Assembly: GCF_009674605.1 (NCBI RefSeq)
Contig: NZ_WKJO01000001.1
Location: 1,240,001 to 1,304,000 of the forward strand
DNA from: Haloferax litoreum
Lineage (GTDB): Archaea; Halobacteriota; Halobacteria; Halobacteriales; Haloferacaceae
Direction: 5' to 3'
DNA length: 64,000 bases
Below, piece by piece: positions 50,927-59,748 of this stretch. Position numbers and translations under genes: made by a program. How positions within the stretch are numbered: the stretch's first letter is position 1; every line of letters starts with the position of its first letter. Under the pieces are notes generated by a model. That model saw only the letters and a list, made by a program, of their open reading frames with translations. It searched no databases and was not told the origin of the DNA.

Positions 50927-53900
50927 ATGAACGTTCCCGATAGAATCTTCGCAGTTGGGGGTGCAGGGAAACAACTCGCGTTCGAGTTGCTCGAGACCCA
51001 GTGGGTTCTCGAAGCGATATTGAAACCCCGAGGAACACCACTCGAGACGAAGGTCACGATTATCGATAGTGCGGAAGGAGAGGCGACGGGTGGCGACCAA
51101 GGTGGTGATTGGGAACGAGTCGACGACATCAAACGTCGCATCCGTCGTATCCAAGAAAGGTACCGAGACCAGGATGACCGGCACAGACCCGGTCGAATCG
51201 ACGTCGATTACAAACTCCTCACCGAGAACGTTCGACTCAACCGCCAACTCGACATGGTTGGCGACGCCGAAGTCGAGCGAATCACCGCCGGAAACGGCAT
51301 GGAACGCGACGACTGGTGGTTACGACCCTCTCACATCAACGAGAATCTGGACTTCGCCAAAGGCGTCATCCGAAAACGAGGCTTGAGCAAGGCGCTTTAT
51401 TACAAAGCCTACGCCGAAGACGACATCGAGGCAGTCGTCGACCTGCCCGAGAAGGGTGAAGTCGCGATGCTGGTCGGACTGGGTGGTGGGACGGGTGCCG
51501 GACTCCTCTTGGACCTCGTCGAACATCTGAAGCGGGAGCAATCGACCGCCGAAGTCACACTCTTCGGTGTCCTCCCCAACAACGCCGAGGGGGAAAAGGA
51601 GAACGCCAACGCCTTCGCGATGCTCTCGGAACTCGAGTACCTCTCGCTGTCGGGGGCCGACCTGTTCGAAGACCAAATTCTCTTCTCCATCGAACCGACG
51701 TCCTACGGCGGAAAGGCCGACCAGATGAGTCCGAGTGTGGACTACCTCAAGGAGTTCGACGAGGCGTTCGTCTACTCGCTCCTCTTGTACTACAACCGCC
51801 AGTACTACCTCGAAGAGTCGTTCACGTCGTCGCCGTACGCCCCGTTCACGGTGGCAGTCCCACACCTCGTTCGGTACAACACCGAGGCGATAGAGGAGTT
51901 CCGCGCGACTGTCGGCGACTACCTCGACCAGAAGTCGGAGTCGATGAGCGCCGAGAAGCGACTCTACGACGAAGTCAGTTCGTTCCTCGACACTCACTAC
52001 CCCGAGTCGTCGGGCGAACTCAGTGACGAAGACGAGGTCGATTTGGAGCGTCGTATCGCCCAGTTGGAGACGCTGATTTCGCTCGAACTCTTCGAGGACC
52101 TCGATTACGAGGTGACCTCCGTGTTCCGGACGGAGGTTCTCGACTCGGCACGGGCCGAACTGAACGCCGACGAGCGTGAAGAGGGCCACGCGCTGGACAC
52201 GATGATAGACATCATGGTCGGGTCCGTCGAGGCCGGCGCACTCGAAAATGCGGATTCGAGTTCCGAGGAAGTCCTCGTCGCCGACGTGCTTCGAGAGGAC
52301 GTCGTCCTCCTCGGCCGCAGGAAGCAGATTCTCAAACGTCTCAAAGGCGTCTCCGACCCGAAGGTTCGGGATGCGCTGGAGTACCTCGTGGGTCTCCGCG
52401 AAGGGAACGCAGGTGCCAAATCGACGCAACTGAGCGGTGAACACCAACGCGCACAGACGGCCCGAAAACAAGCAGAGTCGGAACTCCACGAGACGCGCGA
52501 GGAGTTAGACGAACTCCGAACCGAGCAATCCGAGCAAGTTGCACGGAAGACCGACGAGTGGGTCGCGGCAGTCAAAGAGCAGTTCGAACAACTGGACGCG
52601 CTCGAATCGAGACCCCTGCGACGGGATATCGAGACGCTCCGGTCGAGTCTTCAGGACTTCCGCAGACGCGTCGAGCGTGCGCGCTCACCGGACGAAGTCG
52701 AGGCTATCGACCTGACCGAAATCAACGAGGCACTCGCCGACGTCGAAGACGACCTGCAAGCGGCCGACGTGTACCTCGACGCGTCCGACGTGGCCGACTC
52801 CGTGGAGATGGCGAAGAAGGCGCGAATCGCCCACTACGGCATGTACGCGGACCAGGGAGTCTCGAAGTACCTCCCGTGGGAGTCCCAGCGCGCCAAACAG
52901 CGAAAGAGCGACGAAAAGCAGTTCAGTGCACAGCGGGCACAACTCCGGAACAAGAGTCTCCCGGTCTTCGAAGTCACCGACGACGGCGGCGAGTTCACCT
53001 GTACGGTCCGATTCGACGGGCAGCAACTCCTCGACCAGGTCGAAGAGCGCCGAGAGACGCTTCGCTCGGAGATTCTCTCGACGTTCGATGAGACCGTTCC
53101 GTCCCCGCGTCCGAGTGAGCGCGACCATCTCACCGACCACGTCGAGAACGGGAGCAGTCTCGAAGAGATTCGCGCAGTCGTCGAAGAGGCACTCGAACGC
53201 GAACTCGCCGACACTGGCAAACTCGAATCGCGCGTCGAGGGCATGGAGGCGACGGTAGACGAACGGCGTGCAATCGAAGAACTGTACGCCGACGCGCAGA
53301 ACGCCGTCACCGAGTTGAACACGCACACGGAGTCGTTCACGCGCAACCTCGACGCCTACCAGCGAGGTATCAAGTCGCTCGACGAGACGAACCCACAGCA
53401 GACGGCCGTCGAAGAAGAGTACACCTTCCGCAAGCACATCCAGCCACACAACATCTTCCTCGCGACGGGTAACAGCGGACTCGCCGAGAGCGACGTGCTC
53501 GACAACCGCAAGGAGAAACAGCAGTTGGCCGGCCACGTCGACGAACTCGCCGACAAAGCGCGCTCGACTCAGTACTGCGGGTTGCGCAAGCGGAAGTTGA
53601 TAGCGGACCAGCGCCGGTACGACGGCATCGACGTTCACGTGGGTCTCGCCTCCGAGGCGTCACTCCACGGTATCGTCGACCTGCAATCACCGTTCCAGAA
53701 CGCGTTCGAACTCGACAACTCCCAGTACGGCCAGTGGGAGTGCGACTTCGGCGGGGCGTGGGAGATTGGGATGACGTCGTTCATCACGGGCGTCTTCCTC
53801 GACAACCTTCGACTCATGGTCGGCCCGGAAGGGTACGCCGAGAAGTACTACGAGTACGAGTCGAAACTGGGCGGCGACATCCTGATTCACCACGCGTACG

Positions 53901-54178
53901 GACTCGAAGACGGGAACTTCGTCCGTCGAAAGGCGATGTTCAACGTCGAGTACACCGACGACGTGCGGACGTTCCTGCAGAGTGACCCAGAGGTGACGGC
54001 TACGCTCCTCGATTCGTTCGAGCGAGTGCTGATAACCGACCCGTCGGCGGCGGACGAACAGTTCGACGGCGACATCGAGGTACAAACGACGACGCTCACC
54101 GACGGCGACAGTACCACGGCGAACGCGACTGGCGTCCCAGACGAAATCGTATCGCTCGAAGACGATGGAGACGATTGA
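50927..54178 (+). CDS. Large divergent tubulin/FtsZ-superfamily protein with coiled-coil region (gene 1 of 3)
   Basis: 1083 residues from the ATG at 50927; a GTG at 50915 is an alternative. The N-terminal third is a tubulin/FtsZ-type GTPase domain: FAVGGAGKQLAFELLE (glycine loop, about 11-16), the signature GLGGGTGAGLLLDLV (G-G-G-T-G-A-G, about 185-192), and VLPNNAEGEKENANAFAMLSELEYL (about 216-238), which fits the FtsZ helix-7 region with the base-contact Asn. A long coiled coil (about 500-590) and a roughly 450-residue C-terminal part of unknown fold follow. The protein is far larger than FtsZ or CetZ (about 360-400) and looks like the Tubulin_2-type families. It overlaps the next gene by 14 bases and is probably the cytoskeletal or filament partner of the two membrane proteins behind it. 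Confidence 0.8.
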   Translation: MNVPDRIFAVGGAGKQLAFELLETQWVLEAILKPRGTPLETKVTIIDSAEGEATGGDQGGDWERVDDIKRRIRRIQERYRDQDDRHRPGRIDVDYKLLTENVRLNRQLDMVGDAEVERITAGNGMERDDWWLRPSHINENLDFAKGVIRKRGLSKALYYKAYAEDDIEAVVDLPEKGEVAMLVGLGGGTGAGLLLDLVEHLKREQSTAEVTLFGVLPNNAEGEKENANAFAMLSELEYLSLSGADLFEDQILFSIEPTSYGGKADQMSPSVDYLKEFDEAFVYSLLLYYNRQYYLEESFTSSPYAPFTVAVPHLVRYNTEAIEEFRATVGDYLDQKSESMSAEKRLYDEVSSFLDTHYPESSGELSDEDEVDLERRIAQLETLISLELFEDLDYEVTSVFRTEVLDSARAELNADEREEGHALDTMIDIMVGSVEAGALENADSSSEEVLVADVLREDVVLLGRRKQILKRLKGVSDPKVRDALEYLVGLREGNAGAKSTQLSGEHQRAQTARKQAESELHETREELDELRTEQSEQVARKTDEWVAAVKEQFEQLDALESRPLRRDIETLRSSLQDFRRRVERARSPDEVEAIDLTEINEALADVEDDLQAADVYLDASDVADSVEMAKKARIAHYGMYADQGVSKYLPWESQRAKQRKSDEKQFSAQRAQLRNKSLPVFEVTDDGGEFTCTVRFDGQQLLDQVEERRETLRSEILSTFDETVPSPRPSERDHLTDHVENGSSLEEIRAVVEEALERELADTGKLESRVEGMEATVDERRAIEELYADAQNAVTELNTHTESFTRNLDAYQRGIKSLDETNPQQTAVEEEYTFRKHIQPHNIFLATGNSGLAESDVLDNRKEKQQLAGHVDELADKARSTQYCGLRKRKLIADQRRYDGIDVHVGLASEASLHGIVDLQSPFQNAFELDNSQYGQWECDFGGAWEIGMTSFITGVFLDNLRLMVGPEGYAEKYYEYESKLGGDILIHHAYGLEDGNFVRRKAMFNVEYTDDVRTFLQSDPEVTATLLDSFERVLITDPSAADEQFDGDIEVQTTTLTDGDSTTANATGVPDEIVSLEDDGDD

Positions 54179-55727
54179 GACGCGGACGCCCGACGCGCGT
54201 TCGACGCCACTCCGGGAGCGACTCGGTGCGTTCACCGACAACCACGAGATGATTTCGGTGGTCGCGTACTTCCTCGTCGTGGTCGGTACGTCGGCCATGC
54301 TGGCACCGATGCTCGGCCTCGCGTGGGAGTCCAGAGGGCTCACGTACCTCCTGGTGTTGGTCCCAGTCGAACTCGGGTTCGTCAGTCTGGCGTCGTTCAC
54401 CGTCTTGCTCCTCGGCGTCTGGTGGGGACTCGTCGTGCTGTTACTGCTGTTCGACACGAAAAAGCGCCTCCAGGGATTGTTCCTCGTCGTCGGAACGCTC
54501 ACCGCACTCTTCGGACTGTGTCAGTTCGGCCTCGTGTGCGGGAATCTGAACCTCCTGAGCAACCTCGAATGGTTGGGGGCCGGACTACTGGTCGGCGTCC
54601 TCCTCGGCGGTCTGCGGGACATGCCCGGTCTGCTCGAAGGCAGGAAGACCGAGTTCCGCGACGCTGCCCAGTGGGTGTTCTATCTGGGGTCGCTCCTCGT
54701 CGTCGCCGGATTTCTCGAAGCACACGTCCAGTACCCACTGCCGATGATTGAGTCGTCGTCGGTCGACAGCGGGGTCGGACTCGCCGACCCCGCCGGTCGA
54801 AACCTCCTCGTGGACGCGGCCCTCTCCGGCGTCTTCGTCGTCACACTCGGTCGGTTCATCGAGTACGACGCCGAGACGAACTTCTTCGTCCTCGGCCCGT
54901 CTCAGTCCGGGAAATCGCTGTTGATGCTCGGTGCGTACTATCAGGCGACGGAAGGCGTCACCAACGAGATGGACCCCGTCCCGAACAGCGAACTGTACCA
55001 CCTCCTCGGTGAAGTAGACGACAAACTGATGCGCATGTCGGGGTCGGGCAACAGTTGGTGGCCCATCCCCGGAAACGACCTGGACGAATCGGCGCGCCTC
55101 GGATTCGAGTTCGTCCACGGAACTGCGTTTCCGAAGAACGTCGAGGTGCAGACCGTCGATTACGCTGGAGAGTGGCTTTCACTCGTCCCCGACATCATCA
55201 CGATGGACGACGCGCAGTTGCGCGAGTACGTCGACGCCGAGGGGTTCAACGTCGACGCGATGGAGGACATCAAACACGGTGTCGCCGCGGCGGACGTGTT
55301 GGTCCTCACCCTCGACGTCGAGAAACACGTCACGGGCCAGTCACTCGACATCGGAACGTACCACGAAATCGTCGAAAAGACCGCGGGGAAGACAGTCCTC
55401 CTCGTGGCGACGAAGTGTGACCTCCTCGTCGAACCGTTCGAACAGGAGACTGGTCTCGACCCATACACCGCCTTCGACGACTTCAGCGAGTACGTCGAAC
55501 GGACGCTCACCCGCCGCGAACAGGTCCGTTCTCTCGTCGACAGAGCGGCCGGGTCGACGGTGTACCCGGTGTGGTTCGAGACCCGACCGGCGTCGTACGA
55601 GGCCGACGGCGACGGTGTCGACGGAGATGAAGAGCGAATCCATCGCGTTCCGTCGCTGACTGCGGACGGACACATGGTTCCGGTCGGGTTCGACCGCCTG
55701 TTGGATTACTTCGGCCGAGGACGATGA
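54165..55727 (+). CDS. Polytopic membrane protein with P-loop GTPase domain (gene 2 of 3)
   Basis: 520 residues. Six hydrophobic segments (about 32-234) are followed by a soluble domain with Walker A GPSQSGKS (244-251), a G3-like DYAGEW (332-337) and G4-like ATKCD (415-419), where TKCD stands for N/TKxD. This makes it a GTPase of the TRAFAC/Ras-like type attached to the membrane, in the style of SR-beta or the double-GTPase proteins of recently described NTP-dependent conflict systems. Overlap with the tubulin-like gene is 14 bases and with gene 3 is 4 bases (ATGA), so all three are translated together. It may anchor or trigger the tubulin-like polymer at the membrane. Function inferred. Confidence 0.75.
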   Translation: METIETRTPDARSTPLRERLGAFTDNHEMISVVAYFLVVVGTSAMLAPMLGLAWESRGLTYLLVLVPVELGFVSLASFTVLLLGVWWGLVVLLLLFDTKKRLQGLFLVVGTLTALFGLCQFGLVCGNLNLLSNLEWLGAGLLVGVLLGGLRDMPGLLEGRKTEFRDAAQWVFYLGSLLVVAGFLEAHVQYPLPMIESSSVDSGVGLADPAGRNLLVDAALSGVFVVTLGRFIEYDAETNFFVLGPSQSGKSLLMLGAYYQATEGVTNEMDPVPNSELYHLLGEVDDKLMRMSGSGNSWWPIPGNDLDESARLGFEFVHGTAFPKNVEVQTVDYAGEWLSLVPDIITMDDAQLREYVDAEGFNVDAMEDIKHGVAAADVLVLTLDVEKHVTGQSLDIGTYHEIVEKTAGKTVLLVATKCDLLVEPFEQETGLDPYTAFDDFSEYVERTLTRREQVRSLVDRAAGSTVYPVWFETRPASYEADGDGVDGDEERIHRVPSLTADGHMVPVGFDRLLDYFGRGR

Positions 55728-56848
55728 CCGACCTCGAGATATTCGACCGCTTCGGCAACCCGGTGACGGGCGACGGCCCAACTGAGGACCGATACGAACG
55801 GTTCGACCGCAAAGAAGTCCTCCTGTACGTCGAGACGACGGGGGCGAATCCCACACTCGTCTGCGCGTTTCGGGCCCACGACCGGCCCGGCGGGCGGTCG
55901 AATCGATTCTACGCGACGTTCAGCGGCGACGACGTCGATTCGCTGTTCGTCGCGTGTCGGCAGGCAATCGAAGAACAGGCGGACGAACTCGGGTGGCGAC
56001 TCGACACCACGTCCGACAACGACCGGGTCCACACCTTTCTCGCCCTCTCGGAGGTGTCCTCCGACGACGTCGCACTCGGCGACCAGGGCGAGTACGTCTC
56101 GCACTTGCTCCGGACCGGAAGGCACGCCGATTTCGAGACCCGAGACGTTCGGACTGGTCTCGCGGTGGTGAAACAGATTCTGCAAGACGAACGCCTCCGT
56201 GGGTCGTTCGCGGTCGGGAACAACGGCCGCGTCCCCGAGACGGACGATGCACTCGTCGTCGTCACTCCCGGTGCGACCGGCGCGAGTCCACTCCGACCAG
56301 TCGGCGCGACCGAATCGGCACTCGAATCGGCCCGAGAAGAGTGGGAAGAACGACTGGCCGACGACCGTCTCGCGGAGATGACCGAGACGGTGACAGAGAG
56401 CGTCAGCGAACTCACACAGCGGACGTCGTTGAGCGACGACGACCTTCGGGACAGACTCGTTCGCGAGGTAACCCGAGCGTTCGAACGAACAAACGTCGGC
56501 GTGCAGGCGATTCGAACTGACAGACTCGAAGAACTCGAACGCGAACGAGACGACTTTCGACACGAGTTGTCCCGAGCGAACTCCCTCGACACCGCCGCGC
56601 GCTCCGGGTCGCACTCGACCCGCGCCCGCGCCGCCCTTGTGGTCGTCCTGTTGCTGTTAGCCTTCGCCGCCGGTGCGATTCTCACGTCGGCACTCGGTAC
56701 CGTTCCACTCGTCGACGAACTCGTCACCGCCGGCAGTAGTCTCCTCCCCACGGACCGACTCTCTGCCAGTCTCTTCGCCGGACCCTCGTTGCTCACATTT
56801 GCGACCCGAAAGACCACGCTGTCGCTAGTCGCGACGGAGTCGCTGTAG
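55724..56848 (+). CDS. Coiled-coil protein with C-terminal membrane anchor (gene 3 of 3)
   Basis: 374 residues. A globular N-terminal domain of unknown fold (about 1-195; FVACRQAIEEQADELG, VSHLLRTGRHADFETRDVRTGLAVVKQIL) is followed by a charged helical region (about 198-288, ESAREEWEERLADD...ELERERDDFRHELSR) that suggests coiled coil, then one clear membrane helix (about 303-322, AALVVVLLLLAFAAGAILTS). A second hydrophobic C-terminal stretch may also be in the membrane. It overlaps gene 2 by 4 bases. Its 3' end overlaps the convergent gene 56825-57538 by 24 bases. No family recognised; role inferred from context as a membrane adaptor for the tubulin-like system. Confidence 0.7.
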   Translation: MTDLEIFDRFGNPVTGDGPTEDRYERFDRKEVLLYVETTGANPTLVCAFRAHDRPGGRSNRFYATFSGDDVDSLFVACRQAIEEQADELGWRLDTTSDNDRVHTFLALSEVSSDDVALGDQGEYVSHLLRTGRHADFETRDVRTGLAVVKQILQDERLRGSFAVGNNGRVPETDDALVVVTPGATGASPLRPVGATESALESAREEWEERLADDRLAEMTETVTESVSELTQRTSLSDDDLRDRLVREVTRAFERTNVGVQAIRTDRLEELERERDDFRHELSRANSLDTAARSGSHSTRARAALVVVLLLLAFAAGAILTSALGTVPLVDELVTAGSSLLPTDRLSASLFAGPSLLTFATRKTTLSLVATESL

Positions 56849-57538
56849 GACCGGCATCTCGGCGAGTTGCTCGTCCGAGAGGGCCGACCAGTCGATACCT
56901 GCTGGCCGCGGATACGGCGTCTCGGTTCGAACCGTTCGCTCTGGAGTGACGACGAGGTCCATCGGCACGTCGTGGTCGTCCGGTTCTGGGGCGTCGTCGC
57001 GGACCTGACTCTCGTGAACTGTCGTGACGACGGTGGTCGTGTCGTCGACGGCACCGAGACCCTGCAAGACCGCATATTCGAGGTCGCTGAACCCCTCGCC
57101 TTTCCCGATTCGCGCGCCGGCTTCGGTGACTGCGACCGACCCCGAGACGACGAGGTCGATTGCCGGGAGGTCTTCCGGGCCGACTGTGTCGGCGTACTCC
57201 TCGACGTGCGACACCGTCGGCGCACTATCGAGATGGTCGTCGTCCAGACGACTGGGCTCGAGTTCGTAGAAACACTCCTCGTCGCGGAGGCGCGGGACGG
57301 CCATGTAGACCGTCTTGCCGTCGCGGAGGGCACGTCGCCGAACCGGAAGTTGCGGTGAATCCGGGTTCGCCTTCACTGTCGTCGCGGTGGCCCACACAGA
57401 CGTCTCGGCCAGTCGCTCGGCCGCCACGTTCGCACCGTCGAAGTTCGGGATACGACCGTGCGGCGGAAACGGGAATCGGGCGACGCCCGACGCTTCGAGT
57501 TCGTCCCACACCGCGTCTCGGAGGTCCGATTTGTCCAT
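56825..57538 (-). CDS. 5-formyltetrahydrofolate cyclo-ligase-family protein
   Basis: 237 residues from ATG 57538 (MDKSDLRDAVWDELEASGVARFPFPPHGRIPNFDGA...). The family pattern is RFPFPPHGRIPNF at the start, NPDSPQLPVRRRALRDGKTVYMAVPRL, and DLVVSGSVAVTEAGARIGKGEGFSDLEYAVLQ (G-KG-GF-D-E, the Mg-ATP/formyl site). Cyclo-ligase converts 5-formyl-THF to 5,10-methenyl-THF. The archaeal branch, with a short N-terminus, may act on another substrate. Convergent with the tubulin-like operon and overlapping its last codons by 24 bases; its transcript could in principle be antisense to gene 3. Confidence 0.85.
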   Translation of the reverse strand: MDKSDLRDAVWDELEASGVARFPFPPHGRIPNFDGANVAAERLAETSVWATATTVKANPDSPQLPVRRRALRDGKTVYMAVPRLRDEECFYELEPSRLDDDHLDSAPTVSHVEEYADTVGPEDLPAIDLVVSGSVAVTEAGARIGKGEGFSDLEYAVLQGLGAVDDTTTVVTTVHESQVRDDAPEPDDHDVPMDLVVTPERTVRTETPYPRPAGIDWSALSDEQLAEMPVLQRLRRD

Positions 57539-57676
57539 CTCGGTGTCGTCTCTGACTCGCACCGAGGAAAGGCCCTCGTCTCGCTCACGAGAGATTTTTC
57601 TCCGGTCGCGAGTTATTTTCTTTCCACGAGCTATCTGCACGAAACGATTTTGCGAGTCCTCCACGAATAGTGTGTC

Positions 57677-58162
57677 ATGTTCGTCCGGACTGCGAGAGAG
57701 ACCGACGTATCGGACATCGCGCACATCTGCGCCACGGGGTGGCGTGACGCAGCGAGTGGGGAGTCCGCACTAGACGAGACGGTGGCACTCGTGGAGACAC
57801 GGGTCGACGAGAAAGGACTCGCACGTGACGTCCAACGGACGGACGGTGACCACGGGTGGGTCGTCGCCGTCGAAGACGACACTGTGGTCGCCGCCGGTGG
57901 CGGCAGACTCACCGACGACGCGTCCGGTGAGGTCTTTTCGCTCCACACGCACCCGGAGGTACATCGTGCCGAGGCCGGGAACGCGGTTCTCAGGACGCTC
58001 ACCGCACAACAGGTCGTCGCAGGCGCGCGTCAGCAGTGGGCCTGGTGTCCGGACGGTGACGACGAGATGCTCTCGTTCTACAGAGAACAGGGGTTCGAAG
58101 TCGTGGCGTCTGTCGGCACAGACGACGCTCCCGAGTCACTTCGACTGGTCAGGCGTATCTAA
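57677..58162 (+). CDS. GNAT-family N-acetyltransferase
   Basis: 161 residues. MFVRTARETDVSDIAHICATGWRDA is the GNAT first strand-helix; the acetyl-CoA pyrophosphate loop Q/RxxGxG/A appears in modified form as VHRAEAGNAVLRTLTAQQ (PEVHRAEAGNAVL), and FYREQGFEVVASVGT is the typical last motif. It transfers acetyl groups to an unknown amine. Divergent from the cyclo-ligase-like gene, convergent with the HTH-10 regulator. Confidence 0.85.
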   Translation: MFVRTARETDVSDIAHICATGWRDAASGESALDETVALVETRVDEKGLARDVQRTDGDHGWVVAVEDDTVVAAGGGRLTDDASGEVFSLHTHPEVHRAEAGNAVLRTLTAQQVVAGARQQWAWCPDGDDEMLSFYREQGFEVVASVGTDDAPESLRLVRRI

Positions 58163-58178
58163 CCCGACCTAACCGAGT

Positions 58179-58841
58179 TCAGTCCAAGTCTGCTGCCGAC
58201 CGGGACAGCAGGACTTTCCGGAGGACAGTGTCTGCGCCGCGTCGGATACGTTCGGACGCCGCTTGCGGACTGATGCCGAGTTGTCCGGAGACTTCTTTGA
58301 GTGTGGTTCGTCGCGGCACCTCGAAGTATCCCTCAGAGACGGCAGTGACGAGGGCTTCTTGCTGTTGGGGTGTGATGTCGAACGTGTAGACGCCCGTCTC
58401 TTCTTCGACGAGGGTGTAGATGCGTTCGACGTGGAAGTCGATTCCCTCCTCCTGACAGAGGTTGTGGAACTCGGTCAGTCCCGCGTGGTCGTTGAAGCGG
58501 AGTCTGAAGGACCACGGCGTGTTTCCGTGTGCTTCGAGGATAGTCGCCTCGCTCTCGGTGAGTATCGTGGTCAGGCTTGAGACAGTGTCGCCCCAGTAGA
58601 CGTGGTAGAGAACGCGGTTACCGACCTTGGCGACGGCCTGGAGTTCTTCGACGATACGGTTCTCACGGACTGCACTTTCGAACTGCTCGAAACTGTCCCC
58701 CTTCGCCCAGAAGAATGGCATGATGTCACCGCCAGTCGGGACGACACGCTCGAGTTCGATGTGCATCCCGCCTGCGACAGACGTCACCCGACCGAGGTCG
58801 AAGTCATCAGAATCAATAGTCAACTCGGCAACTACGGCCAT
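58179..58841 (-). CDS. HTH-10 (bacterio-opsin-activator type) transcription regulator
   Basis: 220 residues from ATG 58841 (MAVVAELTIDSDDFDLGRV...), the typical start of this haloarchaeal family, with GGGGTGA next to the start. The N-terminal sensor-like region has alternating strands; a C-terminal helix-turn-helix follows in LTPQQQEALVTAVSEGYFEVPRRTTLKEVSGQLGISPQAASERIRRG, here starting ITPQQQEALVTAV, the HTH_10 pattern. It probably regulates its own or neighbouring genes, but targets cannot be told. Longer in-frame extensions to 58922 or 59027 are less likely because they leave the family start. Confidence 0.9.
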   Translation of the reverse strand: MAVVAELTIDSDDFDLGRVTSVAGGMHIELERVVPTGGDIMPFFWAKGDSFEQFESAVRENRIVEELQAVAKVGNRVLYHVYWGDTVSSLTTILTESEATILEAHGNTPWSFRLRFNDHAGLTEFHNLCQEEGIDFHVERIYTLVEEETGVYTFDITPQQQEALVTAVSEGYFEVPRRTTLKEVSGQLGISPQAASERIRRGADTVLRKVLLSRSAADLD

Positions 58842-59028
58842 CTCACCCCAAATTCTCGTCACAAGGTCTTGAACCCCCTTGCTGATTCGCAGTCGGGGAC
58901 CGGCGCTGACGTGCGCAAACATTCGCCCCCACTTGAACGACCGGAGTGTGAAAGCACAACGAGGGTATGATTGTGCTAGTGATTGTTCTGTGGGGAAGTG
59001 AGCGTGACTACACACAACTCTCGACATC

Positions 59029-59144
59029 TGTACGCTATCCAGCAGTGCTGTGGGGGCACTCCAGCGTACACGCTGTCGACTGGGACTGTCTCGCGAGAGA
59101 CTCGACAGAAGGTGGTGTCTCCGAGGAATCCCTCGCGAGATTCC
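59029..59144 (+). ncRNA. Candidate structured RNA or palindrome cluster
   Basis: TGTACGCT (59029-59036) pairs perfectly with AGCGTACA (59063-59070), enclosing AGTGC/GCACT (59044-59048/59056-59060). TGTCGA (59074-59079) pairs with TCGACA (59102-59107), enclosing GTCTC-GCGA-GAGAC (59088-59101), whose GCGA loop is a GNRA tetraloop on the plus strand. GGAATC (59125-59130) pairs with GATTCC (59139-59144). These fill the centre of the 380-base gap 58842-59221 before the DUF7344-like gene. The region could be a small RNA, or a regulatory leader of that gene. A 67-codon plus-strand frame across it looks non-coding. Confidence 0.4.
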
Positions 59145-59221
59145 GTGAAGACCGCCCAGCGGCGCTTTGAGACGGCGTCTGCCGAGCGCCCCGTGGTCCC
59201 TGCGCTAGCCCGGTGGGGACG

Positions 59222-59557
59222 ATGACGATGGCGGTGACTCCTTCCCCTCGTCTCGACGATGCGTTCGACGCCCTCAGAGATATCCACCGACGACGCCTGT
59301 TGATGGACCTCTGTGAGGGCGACGTCACGCGCCTTGGACGAGCAACTACGGTCGTTGCCGATGGTGGTGATGCCGACGACGAACGACTGGAGGTGGAATT
59401 GTTCCATCTCCATCTCCCGAAACTCGACGGCGCTGGGTTCATCACGTGGGACCGCGACAGCGGTTCTATCGAGCGGGGGCCGCGGTTCATCGAAATCGAA
59501 CCGATGCTCCGTCTGTTGGACCGGAACGCCGGCGAGTTACCGGAGAACTGGGTGTGA
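59222..59557 (+). CDS. DUF7344-like winged-helix transcription regulator
   Basis: 111 residues from ATG 59222 (MTMAVTPSPRLDDAFDALRD...); ATG at 59228 is equally possible. The region LDDAFDALRDIHRRRLLMDLCEGDV, an acidic middle, then ELFHLHLPKLDGAGFITWDRDSGSIERGPRF is the winged-helix pattern of haloarchaeal DUF7344 (DALxxxxRRRLL at the start, H-LPxL---G-I-WD later). It probably binds DNA; its target is unknown. The preceding 380 bases contain the folded region described separately. Confidence 0.8.
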   Translation: MTMAVTPSPRLDDAFDALRDIHRRRLLMDLCEGDVTRLGRATTVVADGGDADDERLEVELFHLHLPKLDGAGFITWDRDSGSIERGPRFIEIEPMLRLLDRNAGELPENWV

Positions 59558-59748
59558 CGACTCGGTCGTAACCCGACACACGCCCCGCGGTGGCACGCTG
59601 TGGTGGCTGCCGCCACCGAACCGTGTGTTCTCGACGAACGAAACGACGAGTGGCGATGCACTGGTTTGCACTCCGTGACCCCGCTGACTCTCGTGTCGCA
59701 CCGAATCGGTTCCGTCTCTCTTATCTGTCGTGATGGCGAAGCCTCGGT

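Noticed and set aside
55909-57333. 474-codon minus-strand frame opposite gene 3 and part of the cyclo-ligase gene
   Set aside because: Ser/Arg/Thr-rich shadow sequence; both real genes in the area have consistent codon use in their own frames.
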